DNA of 64,000 bases from Terriglobus albidus (GCF_008000815.1 NZ_CP042806.1:2852001-2916000), one strand, 5' to 3'. Shown: positions 1 through 11,052, counted from the stretch's first letter. Notes: generated by a model from the letters alone, not told the origin. A program made the numbers and translations.

Positions 1-1
1 G

Positions 2-919
2 GCGGTGGTAACGCGGAACCCGAACTTTGCTCCGGGATGGACTGGTCTCGGTATCGCGCAACTGCAGTATGCCCGTCATGGTCTGGGTGGCCAGATGCAT
101 CTGCTGGAGGCACGCCGTGCCTTCGACAAGGCGTTGTCGCTCGATCCCGGATCGATTGAGGCGAATCTCTATCGCGTCTACATGCTGCTCTCACGTGGCG
201 AGAAAGAGAGTGTTCGTCACGGGATCGAGAATCTGCTGCAGACCGCGGAAAACGAATGGAACGTGCACACCATCGCCGGCATCACCTTGCGGCTCGATGG
301 CATGTACGAAGAAGCGCTCGATCAGTTCTCGACCGCCCTCCGCCTCAATCCCTCGGGAGCCCCGAATATCTACAACCATCGCGCCCGCGTCTATCAGTAC
401 CAGAACCAGTTGGAGCTGGCCGGTGATGAGATTCAGAAGGGCCTGACACTGCAGCCCGATCACGCTCTGCTGCGCATCACCCAGGGATATCAGCTGATGC
501 GCCGGGGAGAGTTGCAGAAGGCCGTAGAGACACTGGAGTCGGTGGTTGCGGACGATCCCTCGCTGCGCATCATGTCGCCGACGATTGCGATGTGCTACGT
601 GCAGCTTGGAGACCGGCAGAAGGCCTCGACCTTCATCCTGGATGAGACGTTGGCGGCTGCCGAGGCCGACTCCGAGATGGCCTATCGCCTGGCTACGTAC
701 TTCGCGGTAGAAGGCGATGAGAGCGAAGCATTGCACTGGTTGCGCCGCGCCATCTACCTGGGGAACGAGAATTATCCCTGGTTCTCAATCAACCCGGCAT
801 GGAGCAAGCTGCGCGGCCACGCAGACTTCGAGCGCATTCTTGAAGACCTGAAGAAGAGCTTCCGGAGAAACCAGAAGAACTGGAAGCGCCTGCTCAGCAA
901 CGTCCGCAAGCTAGGTTGA
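2..919 (+). CDS. TPR-repeat protein, C-terminal part (cut by window edge)
   Basis: The reading frame is open at the left edge, so this is the C-terminal ~305 residues of a longer protein. A GTG at 5 exists but has no visible ribosome site and is probably internal. Several degenerate tetratricopeptide units can be seen, with the usual alternating small and aromatic residues (for example the stretches around residues 25-60, 85-125 and 150-185). The C-terminus is a helical tail rich in Lys/Arg with a 'P.. L..H..F..IL' ending often seen in acidobacterial TPR proteins fused to a winged-helix or kinase domain. TPRs mediate protein-protein contacts; the partner cannot be told from what is here. It is followed by a strong bidirectional terminator. 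Confidence 0.75.
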   Translation, partial: AVVTRNPNFAPGWTGLGIAQLQYARHGLGGQMHLLEARRAFDKALSLDPGSIEANLYRVYMLLSRGEKESVRHGIENLLQTAENEWNVHTIAGITLRLDGMYEEALDQFSTALRLNPSGAPNIYNHRARVYQYQNQLELAGDEIQKGLTLQPDHALLRITQGYQLMRRGELQKAVETLESVVADDPSLRIMSPTIAMCYVQLGDRQKASTFILDETLAAAEADSEMAYRLATYFAVEGDESEALHWLRRAIYLGNENYPWFSINPAWSKLRGHADFERILEDLKKSFRRNQKNWKRLLSNVRKLG

Positions 920-942
920 ACTATTCAACCATTCAACTATTC

Positions 943-989
943 AGCGCAAAAGAAAGAGGCCGGGTTCTCCGGCCTCTTTCTTTTGCGCT
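943..989. terminator. Bidirectional intrinsic terminator
   Basis: A long, nearly perfect hairpin (left arm AGCGCAAAAGAAAGAGGCCGG, five-base loop GTTCT, then the complementary arm) has A-rich and T-rich flanks on both sides. It lies between the convergent TPR gene and the secreted protein gene, so it can end transcription from both. Confidence 0.85.
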
Positions 990-999
990 TTAGCAGTCT

Positions 1000-1887
1000 T
1001 TAGTTGTGCAGGGGCGTGGTCATCATCGGCACGCTCAGCGCGAAGTCGATGGTGGAATCCTTCATGATGGTGAGCTGGCGGTCCTGCTTCAGCCAGACCA
1101 CGGTCGAGGCGCCGGCGCCGATACCTGCGCCTACCAGAGCCCCCACACCGCCGCCAATCATGGCTCCTGCAGCGGTGGCGCCACCGGTAGTAAGTCCCAT
1201 GGTAGCCAGGGTGCCCTTGGCGTGATCCCGGCGAACGATATCGCCTTCGCTGCCGATACGAGCGGTTCCTTGCTGGTCGGTATCGATGACCTGCGCATGG
1301 ACGACAAAGTGCGTTCCGTCAGGCAGGTTGATCTGCTGTGGCTCCAGGTGAATCAGGGCTGCACCGCGGATCCGCTTGCCACCACGTACTTCCGTCACGC
1401 GCCCGACCATCTCCGAACCGGCGGGGATGATGACATGGCCATCGCGCGAAACATCCTGAGCAATCCGGGCATGGAAGGGAGCGCCGAGCGGGGTATCGGT
1501 TGTGGAGATCTCATCGTTGAGGTGCACACGGATCAGCGTGCCCTGCGGAAGTTCACCCTTGGGGGAGGGGACGTAGGTCACTACACCGCTATCAGGGTCC
1601 GCGTCGGTATGCGTTTTCAGCTCAGCGACAGCGGTGGGAGCAGGGGCTGCCGGTACCGGCTTGGGAGCGGCAACGGGAGCAGGCATTGTCTGAACCGGAG
1701 CCGGAGCCGGTGCCTCGCCGAGGGCGGGCGGAACCGTGGCGACGGGCTTAGCTGCGCTGGGCTTCTGCGGGGCGGCGTCCTGCGTATAGTCCTCATTGGG
1801 GGGCACGGATACGCCGCTTTGCTGCGCAAACAGCGGCGCAATTGACAGAAGCAGGGCAGCGGTGGATACAGAGTGCTTGACGGACAT
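1000..1887 (-). CDS. Secreted Pro/Ala-rich protein with glycine-zipper-like C-terminus
   Basis: From the ATG at 1887 the protein is 295 residues, with a signal peptide (hydrophobic core after MSVKHS, cleavage probably after FA-Q). A low-complexity Pro/Ala/Val linker follows (about residues 30-90). Next is a conserved-looking domain beginning 'GTLIRVHLNDEI', then a Gly/Ala-rich stretch (about 235-262, GGGVGALVGAGIGAG) that could insert in membrane or form a glycine zipper. An upstream in-frame ATG at 1914 would add nine residues before the signal peptide and is less likely. The domain resembles the beta-barrel-like 'TrbI/VirB10-type' or pilus-assembly accessory domains found in acidobacterial secreted proteins, but I cannot name the family. 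No operon partner. Confidence 0.7.
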   Translation of the reverse strand: MSVKHSVSTAALLLSIAPLFAQQSGVSVPPNEDYTQDAAPQKPSAAKPVATVPPALGEAPAPAPVQTMPAPVAAPKPVPAAPAPTAVAELKTHTDADPDSGVVTYVPSPKGELPQGTLIRVHLNDEISTTDTPLGAPFHARIAQDVSRDGHVIIPAGSEMVGRVTEVRGGKRIRGAALIHLEPQQINLPDGTHFVVHAQVIDTDQQGTARIGSEGDIVRRDHAKGTLATMGLTTGGATAAGAMIGGGVGALVGAGIGAGASTVVWLKQDRQLTIMKDSTIDFALSVPMMTTPLHN

Positions 1888-3498
<1,611 letters not shown>

Positions 3499-3536
3499 CA
3501 GTTGTGAGAAGCCCTCTTCAAACTTCCTTTGTGACG

Positions 3537-3568
3537 ATGGGTGCGCTGCTGCCGGCAGCTGCACCCAT
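3537..3568 (+). promoter_or_regulatory. Hairpin between eno and gpmI
   Basis: ATGGGTGC pairs with GCACCCAT around a GC-rich interior that itself can fold. There is no T-run, so it is more likely an RNA-stability or attenuation element in an eno-gpmI transcript than a full terminator. Confidence 0.4.
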
Positions 3569-3633
3569 TGTTGCAATAGGGGCTGAGCCGCCGGCAGCCG
3601 AAGCAGTACACCAACGCGGAAAGTGAACCAGTA

Positions 3634-5241
3634 ATGTCAAAGAACAAGCCGCTCGTCCTGACCATCCTGGATGGATGGGGTATCCGCACCGAGACCAAGG
3701 GTAATGCCATCGCTCTTGCCCGCAAGCCGAACTACGACCGTCTGTTGGCGGAGTATCCCAATACGACGATCCGCGCCAGCGATCACTTTGTCGGTCTTCC
3801 TGATGGACAGATGGGTAACTCGGAGGTCGGTCACCTGAACATCGGCGCCGGCCGTATCGTGCGCATGGATATCGTCCGCATCGATGAGACAGTCTCGAAA
3901 GGCGACTTCTTTACCGATCCCACGCTGGTGAAGGCGATGCAGGCTGCTGCTCATGGGCGGGCGCTGCATCTGATCGGCCTGGTGTCGGACGGCGGTGTGC
4001 ACTCGCATCAGCGGCATCTCTATGCGCTGCTGAAGATGGCTGCAGAGCAGGGTCTGAAGAAGGTCTATGTGCATGCCTTCATGGACGGTCGCGACACACT
4101 GCCGAGCTCCGGGGCAGGCTATCTGGAAGCCCTCTCCCAGAAGTTCCGTGAGTATGGTGTGGGCAAGCTGGCTTCCGTGAGCGGACGTTATTATGCGATG
4201 GACCGCGATCTGCGCTGGGAGCGCGAGGCCAAGGCCTTCGATGCCATGGTGAAGGGGCACGCCGAGGGCGGAGCTTATGAGGACGCCATCGCCCGCGTGC
4301 GTGAGGGTTACAACAACGGCGTTACTGACGAGTTCATCGTCCCCTTTGTCGTTACTGAGCACGGCAAGCCGGTAGCAACCATTCAAGACGAGGACGCGGT
4401 CATCTGCTTCAACTACCGTGCCGACCGCGTTCGCCAGATCATTCGCGTCCTGGCTCGCAACTCGCACCTCTCCAAAGACGACGGACGCGAGTTGCCTAAG
4501 TCTGCGGAGCTCGAACTGGAGATTCCACGTCCCGGTGTGCCGAAGAACCTGCACGTGGTGACGATGACGCAGTACGACAAGAACTTCACCCTGCCCATGT
4601 ATCTGCAGCCGGAGAGCATGGAAAACCTGCTCGCCAATGTGATGGGCAACGCCGAGCTTCGCAACCTGCGTGTGGCCGAGACCGAGAAGTACGCGCATGT
4701 CACCTACTTCTTCAACGGCGGTATCGAGAAGCCCTTCGCCGGCGAAGAGCGCGAGCTGGTGCCTTCGAAGAAGGTTGCGACGTATGATCTGGCTCCCGAG
4801 ATGAGCGCCGAAGGAATCGCCGAAGTTGTCGAGAAGGCAGTCAACGATACGGCCTTCGATGTGATTGTCGTTAACTTCGCGAACGCGGATATGGTGGGCC
4901 ACTCCGGCAAGATCGAACCTACGGTCAAGGGCGTGGAGACGGTCGATTACTGTCTGGGCCGTCTGTACAAGGCGATCAGAGCCCGTGAAGGCGCCATGAT
5001 CGTGACGGCCGACCACGGTAACGCCGAGATGCTGATTGACCCGACCACCGGAGGGCCGCACACCGCGCACACCACCAACCCCGTGCCCTTCATCCTGGTG
5101 ACCGATCAGGGCAAGAAGATCGGCGTGCGCGACGGTGGCTCGCTGCGCGACATCTCTCCGACGATTCTCGGGCTCCTCGGAATCCCGCAGCCCAAGGAGA
5201 TGACGGGAGGCGACCTGCGGGTGCTTCCTCCAACGAAGTAG
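3634..5241 (+). CDS. gpmI: 2,3-bisphosphoglycerate-independent phosphoglycerate mutase
   Basis: Interconverts 3- and 2-phosphoglycerate through a phosphoserine intermediate using two Mn2+. The 535 residues fit the iPGM family (about 510-550). The N-terminal metal ligand is in LTILDGWG (Asp13), the nucleophile is Ser63 in [16 protein letters not shown], and the C-terminal metal site is TADHGNAEM with GGPHTAHT after it. A GGAAAG sequence ten bases before the ATG supports the start. Placed directly after eno. Confidence 0.97.
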   Translation: MSKNKPLVLTILDGWGIRTETKGNAIALARKPNYDRLLAEYPNTTIRASDHFVGLPDGQMGNSEVGHLNIGAGRIVRMDIVRIDETVSKGDFFTDPTLVKAMQAAAHGRALHLIGLVSDGGVHSHQRHLYALLKMAAEQGLKKVYVHAFMDGRDTLPSSGAGYLEALSQKFREYGVGKLASVSGRYYAMDRDLRWEREAKAFDAMVKGHAEGGAYEDAIARVREGYNNGVTDEFIVPFVVTEHGKPVATIQDEDAVICFNYRADRVRQIIRVLARNSHLSKDDGRELPKSAELELEIPRPGVPKNLHVVTMTQYDKNFTLPMYLQPESMENLLANVMGNAELRNLRVAETEKYAHVTYFFNGGIEKPFAGEERELVPSKKVATYDLAPEMSAEGIAEVVEKAVNDTAFDVIVVNFANADMVGHSGKIEPTVKGVETVDYCLGRLYKAIRAREGAMIVTADHGNAEMLIDPTTGGPHTAHTTNPVPFILVTDQGKKIGVRDGGSLRDISPTILGLLGIPQPKEMTGGDLRVLPPTK

Positions 5242-5274
5242 AGCGTCGCTGTAAATTCAACCAACCCGTGCGCT

Positions 5275-5310
5275 GGGTGGCCCATGTCCCCTTAGGGATA
5301 TGGGCCCGCC
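5275..5310 (+). terminator. Terminator-like hairpin after gpmI
   Basis: GGCCCATGTCCC pairs with GGGATATGGGCC (one G-U) around CTTA, followed by a short T-containing stretch (CGCCTTTACC). It ends the eno-gpmI unit before the unrelated secreted protein genes. Confidence 0.6.
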
Positions 5311-5418
5311 TTTACCTTCCCATGCAAAGTTCTCACGGAGTGGGCTTACATCCTGCTTTTAAGAAAAGTACGACCGGTTTTCCCCTGATTGCGTCATAAT
5401 TTCGTTCGCGAGAGCACC

Positions 5419-6342
5419 GTGAAACTCCTGTCTCTTCTTCTACTGACGTCTGTTGCAATGGCGCAAACGAGCCCGGAAACCGTCGGTGATGCATTGGCGG
5501 CGAACGGTGTGCCTATGGGCTTGATTACACCTGCTGAGCAGACCGCCGGCATGCGCAACGGCCATGTCATAAGCAATGACCATGAGGTCGTGGTCGCCTG
5601 GTATGCCGAAGACGGTGAGTTTCTCAAACCACCGCTGTTTCTCACCCGGTATGACCGCCACACAAGGCAGATGGAAAGGGCGGAGCTGACGGGCAGCAGC
5701 GCTCTCGGCGCGAAAGGCTTTCGAGAACCGATCGCTCTCAAAGAGCTTCCGGACTTATGCCTGGGAAGCTTGAACTCCATTGAACGGGTTGGCAGTGTGT
5801 TGTTGATTGGTACGCATATCAATCCCTCTGCGGCCTGCACCATCGTGCTTGGCCCGCGTCTTAATTTGCGCCACTCCATCTATGGCTGGGTTCTTGGAAG
5901 AGATGAGGACGATCTGATTCTTGAGGAATCGATGAGGCACTTTGCCCCGATTCATCCTGGAACTCTTGATGTCTTTCATATTTCCACTGGCGCCATGCAG
6001 CGGATTTATCCGCGCAAGGTAGATGCCGCCAGAAAGACTTATCAGGAAGCTCTGAGGAAGGTTATGCCCCCCGAAGCTGGATGCGGGGAGGATAACCAGA
6101 TCTGTAGCGTTGATGAACTTGATAGCGACATTAGTGCCGTAAAAGTTTTGGGGCGAAACAGGTTTCGCTTCAGCGTAACGCTTTCGCCGGCGGGAATGGG
6201 CGAGCGCGCCGAACAGGAGATGCCGCAGCAAACGAACGGTTACGTTGCGACCCGTGTCGCTGGTGTATGGCATTTGCGGGCGGAAGGTGATCGCGAGCAA
6301 CCTATGACAGTGAAAACAGCTCCTTCGTCTTTGCGGCGATGA
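5419..6342 (+). CDS. Hypothetical secreted protein, paralogue A
   Basis: Translated from the GTG at 5419 this gives 307 residues beginning with a clean signal peptide (MKLLSLLLLTSVAMAQ). A TTG at 5389 in the same frame would put ten polar residues in front of it and is less likely. I do not recognise the family. It is clearly homologous to the next gene at 6376: both share 'LxANGVPxxLIxPxE', 'RHFAPxHPxxLDVF', 'IYPR' and a C-terminal 'FRFxxTLSxxGMGxxAExE' block. Three Cys sit in a central loop. The pair is a tandem duplication of an extracytoplasmic protein of unknown role. Confidence 0.7.
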   Translation: MKLLSLLLLTSVAMAQTSPETVGDALAANGVPMGLITPAEQTAGMRNGHVISNDHEVVVAWYAEDGEFLKPPLFLTRYDRHTRQMERAELTGSSALGAKGFREPIALKELPDLCLGSLNSIERVGSVLLIGTHINPSAACTIVLGPRLNLRHSIYGWVLGRDEDDLILEESMRHFAPIHPGTLDVFHISTGAMQRIYPRKVDAARKTYQEALRKVMPPEAGCGEDNQICSVDELDSDISAVKVLGRNRFRFSVTLSPAGMGERAEQEMPQQTNGYVATRVAGVWHLRAEGDREQPMTVKTAPSSLRR

Positions 6343-6375
6343 TTTCCATTGCAAAGCCTTGTGGTGTAAGGCAGC

Positions 6376-7305
6376 ATGAAGCCATCTGGGAGAGCTTCGT
6401 TGCGCGTCTTTGCTCTTGGCTGTGTTGTGTTGGTTGCGACCCTTTGTTGTTCAGGACAGCAGAAGATCACTGCGGCCGGGGTGCTTACAGCCAACGGTGT
6501 GCCCGACTCTCTGATCCTTCCAGGAGAACGATCGCTGCTTCTAACTAGCGTTTCGACGGAAACGTTCGGGCCGAACCGCTACATCGCATGGTTACCGATA
6601 GATAGCGGAGACGCGATAGGCGGGCCTTTGACGGTAGTGCGCTACAACACCACCGATCACCATATCGAGCGCCGGGTATACAAAGACGGGGATGGCGTTC
6701 GCGATGCTCGTTATAAGGGGATGCCTGCTGGTCGCGAAGTCTCGGGTATGTGTTTCGAAAACGATCTCGGAGACTGGCGGGAGCAAGGAGGCTGGCTGAC
6801 CCTTGGTTTTCACGTCAATCCATCGGAAGGCTGCGCCTTTATCTTTGATGACAAGTTTAACTTCCGGTTTGAGATCGATGGATGGATATGGACCGCCGTA
6901 GGGCGGTCACTGATTGTTGTAGAGAACCTTCGTCACTTTGCGCCCACACATCCAAACGCGTTGGATGTCTTCTCCCCAGTGACCGGAAAGCTCGAACCGA
7001 TCTATCCCCGTCCGGACGACCCCGTGCGAAGCGCGTATCAGAAACGACTCAAACCCGTGATGGCTACGCCGCAAGAGTGCGCGGCGAAAAATCTCTCCTG
7101 TGATCTGCATTCCATCGATGCAGACATCGACGACATTACCGTCATATCCCCGACGTCGTTTCGCTTCGATATCACTCTGAGTGCCACAGGGATGGGTGGG
7201 ACGGCGGAAAAAGAGGTTCCCAGTCTGACCACGCGGTATCTGGCAACATCGATCGGCGGATCGTGGAAGGTGAAGCCCATTCGTTTGCCCAGAGGGCACG
7301 ATTAG
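6376..7305 (+). CDS. Hypothetical secreted protein, paralogue B
   Basis: 309 residues with an N-terminal hydrophobic signal (about residues 9-24) ending in CCSGQQ, which could be a lipoprotein site although the lipobox (ATLC-C) is not canonical. It shares its layout with the protein 34 bases upstream: 'VLTANGVPDSLILPGE', 'NLRHFAPTHPNALDVF', 'IYPRPDD', and the C-terminal 'FRFDITLSATGMG' block. The 3' end overlaps the convergent recR by four bases. Function unknown. Confidence 0.7.
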   Translation: MKPSGRASLRVFALGCVVLVATLCCSGQQKITAAGVLTANGVPDSLILPGERSLLLTSVSTETFGPNRYIAWLPIDSGDAIGGPLTVVRYNTTDHHIERRVYKDGDGVRDARYKGMPAGREVSGMCFENDLGDWREQGGWLTLGFHVNPSEGCAFIFDDKFNFRFEIDGWIWTAVGRSLIVVENLRHFAPTHPNALDVFSPVTGKLEPIYPRPDDPVRSAYQKRLKPVMATPQECAAKNLSCDLHSIDADIDDITVISPTSFRFDITLSATGMGGTAEKEVPSLTTRYLATSIGGSWKVKPIRLPRGHD

Positions 7306-7901
7306 AGCTGGCGGCGATTGTCGAGAGCACGGCTCAACGTGATCTCATCGGCGTACTCGATATCACTTCCCGCAGGAACGCCTGTGGCGATGCGAGTGAC
7401 GGGAAGGTCGGGAGCCAGCCTGTGGATTTCCTGGGCTAAATAGTGGCTTGTCGCCTCACCCTCAACGGTCGGAGAAAGCGCAAGAATAACTTCCTCTATT
7501 TCCGATAAGCGATTGAAAAGATTGGCCGTGCGGAGTTGCTCGGGGCCGATGCCATTCACTGGGGAAAGAGTCCCGTGAAGGACGTGGAAAACTCCGTTCC
7601 ATGTCCGGGTCTTTTCGATCGCGCCAATGTTGGTCGGCTCTTCTACGACGCAGACCAGGCGTTGGTTGCGGGTAGGGCTGGAGCAGATCGCGCAGGGATC
7701 GATGTCGGTGATGTTGTTGCAGCGCGAGCACAAGCGAAGGCTCGCCTTGAGCTGAAGAATCGCCTTGGAGAGAGCTTCGGCGTCCGTCGTGCTGGAGCGC
7801 AGGATGTGAAAGGCGAGCCGCTGCGCCGACTTCGTACCGATGCCGGGAAGTTTGCGCAGCTCTTCGATCAGCCGCGCCATAGGTTCTGCGAAGCGGGCCA
7901 T
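7302..7901 (-). CDS. recR: Recombination mediator RecR
   Basis: RecR loads RecA at gaps in the RecF pathway. The product is 199 residues (E. coli 201). Layout is as expected: N-terminal helix-hairpin-helix (LIEELRKLPGIGTKSAQRLAFH), a C4 zinc finger (CSRCNNITDIDPCAIC), a Toprim domain starting VVEEP, and the C-terminal Walker-B-like segment. The ATG lies four bases after the ybaB stop with no good Shine-Dalgarno of its own, suggesting translational coupling in the dnaX-ybaB-recR operon that is conserved across bacteria. Confidence 0.97.
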   Translation of the reverse strand: MARFAEPMARLIEELRKLPGIGTKSAQRLAFHILRSSTTDAEALSKAILQLKASLRLCSRCNNITDIDPCAICSSPTRNQRLVCVVEEPTNIGAIEKTRTWNGVFHVLHGTLSPVNGIGPEQLRTANLFNRLSEIEEVILALSPTVEGEATSHYLAQEIHRLAPDLPVTRIATGVPAGSDIEYADEITLSRALDNRRQL

Positions 7902-7905
7902 GAGG

Positions 7906-8238
7906 TTAGGTCAGTCCCGGAATGTTGAGACCGCCAAGGGCCGACTGAACCCCCTGCTTCATGATCTCGTCGGCTTTGCGGCCGGCTTCGTTGATGGCGG
8001 CCTTGATCAGATCTTCGAGCAGCTCGATATCGGCAGGCGAGCCCATGCCAGAGGAAAAGGCCGTGGGGTCGATCTTGAGAGAGAGCAGTTCCTTCTTGCC
8101 GTTCATGCGGGCCGTAACCATGCCTCCGCCTGAGGTGGCTTCGACCTCGGCCTGGCGGAGCTTCTGTTCCATCTGCTCCTGCATCTGACGGGCCTGGCCC
8201 ATCATCTCTCTCATCTTCGCGATGTCGGAAAAGTTCAT
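7906..8238 (-). CDS. ybaB: YbaB/EbfC nucleoid-associated protein
   Basis: 110 residues with the typical N-terminal long helix rich in Met/Gln (MREMMGQARQMQEQMEQKLRQ), then the beta-sheet core (GGGMVTARMNGKKELLSLKIDP) and a C-terminal helix. The family forms dimeric 'tweezers' that bind DNA, and in many genomes lies between dnaX and recR exactly as here. Confidence 0.95.
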   Translation of the reverse strand: MNFSDIAKMREMMGQARQMQEQMEQKLRQAEVEATSGGGMVTARMNGKKELLSLKIDPTAFSSGMGSPADIELLEDLIKAAINEAGRKADEIMKQGVQSALGGLNIPGLT

Positions 8239-8273
8239 ACGTTTGTTGGACGGTCTGTTGATCGGTTGAGGGT

Positions 8274-10388
8274 CTATTTTTCGCGCAGGTCGATGACGGT
8301 TCGAATCTCTGCGTTGAACAGCTTCTGCGCCTGCTGCACGATGGGATGCTCCATGGCAGTTGCTTTGACGGAGCCTGCTGCAGCGGGGCGATCCTTCTTC
8401 GCTGCCGCGTTGGCTGCCGAGCCGGCCAGAAGCACCAGCTTCAGGTCTCCAGCGCCCTGCAGTCGCAGGGACGCCTTGATGATCTTCTCCGCCTCCGCGT
8501 TGATCAACAACTTCAACATGCCGGCCGAGAGTGTCGTCTGGACGCGCAGCTCGTTGCCTTCGATGATGAAGGTGGACTCATCCATCTGGTCGGCAGCGGA
8601 GCTGTGGCCCTTGCTGGCGGAGAGCTCATTGACGATGGCGTTCTGCAGTGCGGCGATGTCGTAGCCTCCTGCCGCCTGGGCTGCGGTTGGGGTTGGCGTT
8701 GCGACCGCTGTAGCGACGGGGGCAGGAGCCGGAACCACTACCTCAACTGGAGTTGCAGGCGGAGCCATGACAGGAGCGGGTGGGGGAGCCATCACGGGCT
8801 CCGCGATCGGTGTAGCAACCGGCTCGGCGAATACAGCAATGGAGGGCGCTACCGGCTTCGGCACGGCGATAGGGCTCGGTGTCGACGGCGCCTCCACCAC
8901 TGGCTCAACGAGCGCGACCGGGGCCGCGACTTCTGGCAGGGGCGCCGCGGCTGGAAGCACAGGCTCAGGAGCCAGTGCCAGGTTGCCGGCTGTCTGGTCG
9001 ATAGGAATAACGTTGTTCAGCGTTGGCCGCGAAGACATTTCTGTCTTGCGTGAGCGGTCTGCCTCGAAGGGAGAGAAGGCGGGTTTCGCCGGAGCGGCTG
9101 ATGTGGCCGAGGTAGAGCTTCCAGGTTGCCCGCCGGAGGGGCGTGCCGGCGGAGGCGTTGCAGGCCGTACCGGCGGCGCTGCCGCAGCAGGGCGTGAGCT
9201 GGCTCCCGTCGGTGCAGGGAGCTGGCTGAGCAGGTCTTCCACCGGCAGCAACCGCTGCAGGTGAACCAGCTTCAACAGGCCGAGCTCCAGATGGAAACGT
9301 GGCTCCTGGCGAAAACCGAGATCGTCGAAGGTACGCAGCATCACCTGCAGAAAACGCGTCAACTCTTCTTCGGTGAAGAGCTGGGAGCTGCGGGTGGCGC
9401 GCCGGCGCTCATCCTGCGAGATCTGCAGCAGGTCGCTCTGATTGTTCTCTTCGGTCAGGTTTGCGATCTTGGCGACGACGCAGTTGCGCAGGTAGCGCAC
9501 AAACTGACGGGAGATCTGTGTCGGGGAGTTGCCGGCGTCCAGCAACCGCGCTGCTGTCTGAATCACGACGGCGGACCGATTTGCGCTGACGGCCTCGAGG
9601 ATCTCTTCAAAGACCGTGTTCGGCACACTGCCCATCAGATCGCGAATCTGAGTAGCGACGAGCTGTGCCTTGCCGTCCACCACCGGGGCGGAGGCGATGG
9701 CCTGGTCCATGATGGAGAGCGCGTCGCGCATGGAGCCGTCGCCCGCTTCCGCCAGAAGAGCGAGCGCAGCGTCATCCGCGGCGACATCTTCCTGCTGGGC
9801 GATGCCGCGCAGCTCGGCCAGGATGTCGTCATGTCGAACCGCGTGAAAGCTGAAGTGCTGGCAGCGCGAGCGGATAGTCTGCGGAATGTTCTCCGGCTCG
9901 GTGGTCGCCATCATGAAGACGATGTGGTCGGGTGGCTCCTCCAGCGTCTTGAGCAGGGCGTTGAAGGCGGCATCGGTGATCTGATGTGCCTCGTCGAGGA
10001 TGTAGATCTTGTAGCGGTCGCGCGCCGGACGGTAGCGGGCGGCATCGCGCAGCTCGCGAATCTCATCGATGCCGCGGTTAGTAGCGGCGTCGATCTCGAT
10101 GACGTCTACTGCATTGCCCTGGCGGATTTCGATGCAGGAGTCGCACTTCAGGCAGGGCTCGGCGGTGGGCCGCTCAGCCGAGCCGATGGCATTGCGGCAG
10201 TTCAGGGCCGACGCAAGAATGCGGGCGATGGTCGTTTTGCCGATGCCGCGATGGCCCGAAAAGATGTAGCCATGCGCGATGCGCTGCTGCTCCAGAGCAT
10301 TGATGAGCGTCCGGGTGACGTGATCCTGTCCGGCCACGTCGGCAAAACGGAGAGGGCGATACTTGCGGGCAAGAACCTGATAGGCCAT
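8274..10388 (-). CDS. dnaX: DNA polymerase III subunit gamma/tau
   Basis: Clamp-loader ATPase of the replisome, 704 residues. The N-terminal AAA+ module has Walker A GHRGIGKTT (residues 45-53), a zinc-binding set of Cys in CLKCDSC, and the Walker B region YILDEAHQIT. Domain III follows to about residue 370. Residues ~395-590 form a Pro/Ala/Val-rich linker of low complexity, and the last ~100 residues are a compact C-terminal domain. I found no obvious A-rich slippery site, so separate gamma production by frameshifting is not supported. First gene of the dnaX-ybaB-recR group. Confidence 0.96.
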   Translation of the reverse strand: MAYQVLARKYRPLRFADVAGQDHVTRTLINALEQQRIAHGYIFSGHRGIGKTTIARILASALNCRNAIGSAERPTAEPCLKCDSCIEIRQGNAVDVIEIDAATNRGIDEIRELRDAARYRPARDRYKIYILDEAHQITDAAFNALLKTLEEPPDHIVFMMATTEPENIPQTIRSRCQHFSFHAVRHDDILAELRGIAQQEDVAADDAALALLAEAGDGSMRDALSIMDQAIASAPVVDGKAQLVATQIRDLMGSVPNTVFEEILEAVSANRSAVVIQTAARLLDAGNSPTQISRQFVRYLRNCVVAKIANLTEENNQSDLLQISQDERRRATRSSQLFTEEELTRFLQVMLRTFDDLGFRQEPRFHLELGLLKLVHLQRLLPVEDLLSQLPAPTGASSRPAAAAPPVRPATPPPARPSGGQPGSSTSATSAAPAKPAFSPFEADRSRKTEMSSRPTLNNVIPIDQTAGNLALAPEPVLPAAAPLPEVAAPVALVEPVVEAPSTPSPIAVPKPVAPSIAVFAEPVATPIAEPVMAPPPAPVMAPPATPVEVVVPAPAPVATAVATPTPTAAQAAGGYDIAALQNAIVNELSASKGHSSAADQMDESTFIIEGNELRVQTTLSAGMLKLLINAEAEKIIKASLRLQGAGDLKLVLLAGSAANAAAKKDRPAAAGSVKATAMEHPIVQQAQKLFNAEIRTVIDLREK

Positions 10389-10428
10389 TGTTACTGGCGT
10401 TGATTGTATCGCCGGGAGGGGTGTGGAG

Positions 10429-10472
10429 ATGCGGGTACCGGATTAAGGCACATCCTGGAACCGTACCCGCGG
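10429..10472 (-). terminator. Possible terminator after the SET gene
   Basis: GCGGGTAC pairs with GTACCCGC across a loop of about 24 bases, between the SET gene stop and dnaX. There is no strong T-run, so this is a weak call. Confidence 0.3.
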
Positions 10473-10482
10473 CGATGAAAAT

Positions 10483-10944
10483 TCAAGCCCGGCCGGCTTT
10501 TGCAGTACGCGCTGCGATGCGTTTGCGCCGGCGAATCTCCTCTTCGCTGAACATCGTGCCGCGGCAGACGTTGGCGCCGCAATAGCAGGGCTGGTCTTCT
10601 TCGTCCGAGTCGTAGAGGTTGTACTCGTAGGTTAGTTCTTCGCCTGGGGCGATGTTGCGGATAGCGACAACAAAGACACGTTCATCGATCTCCTGCGTCT
10701 CACAGTTAGGGTTGCAGGAGTGATTGATGAACATCGCCGCACCAAAGCCATCGATCACCGTATTGCGATCACCTACGCCGAACAGATAGGTGACGAAACG
10801 GTCGGCATAACGTTCGTCGGCGACGTCCTTTGTAATGCGAGGACCATCATATTCAACAATGCGTGCGCCCTTACGGATGGGCGTAGTGGTGTAGCAGCCG
10901 GCTGCATGGATGGCACTGGAGCGGATGACGAGTGTCGCTGGCAT
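10483..10944 (-). CDS. SET-domain lysine methyltransferase-like protein
   Basis: The ATG at 10944 gives 153 residues. Essentially the whole protein is a SET domain: the N-terminal GCYTTTPIRKGARIVEYDG block, the AdoMet/substrate pseudoknot motif FINHSCNPNC followed by the catalytic-Tyr segment GEELTYEYN, and a post-SET zinc cluster (CYCGANVCRG). A basic C-terminal tail (RRRKRIAARTAK) could bind DNA. SET proteins methylate lysines with S-adenosylmethionine; in bacteria the substrates are mostly unknown (ribosomal or nucleoid proteins in a few cases). An upstream ATG at 11028 would add 28 residues without homology. It is divergent from the next gene. Confidence 0.85.
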   Translation of the reverse strand: MPATLVIRSSAIHAAGCYTTTPIRKGARIVEYDGPRITKDVADERYADRFVTYLFGVGDRNTVIDGFGAAMFINHSCNPNCETQEIDERVFVVAIRNIAPGEELTYEYNLYDSDEEDQPCYCGANVCRGTMFSEEEIRRRKRIAARTAKAGRA

Positions 10945-11052
10945 AGATTGTGTGGGTGTATCCCTGTGGGGAGAGAGTAGCACGGAACGCCTGTGAACAA
11001 ATGGTATGACGTGGGTTGGCGGCGCCACAGGTCACGGCGTCTAATACGACAT

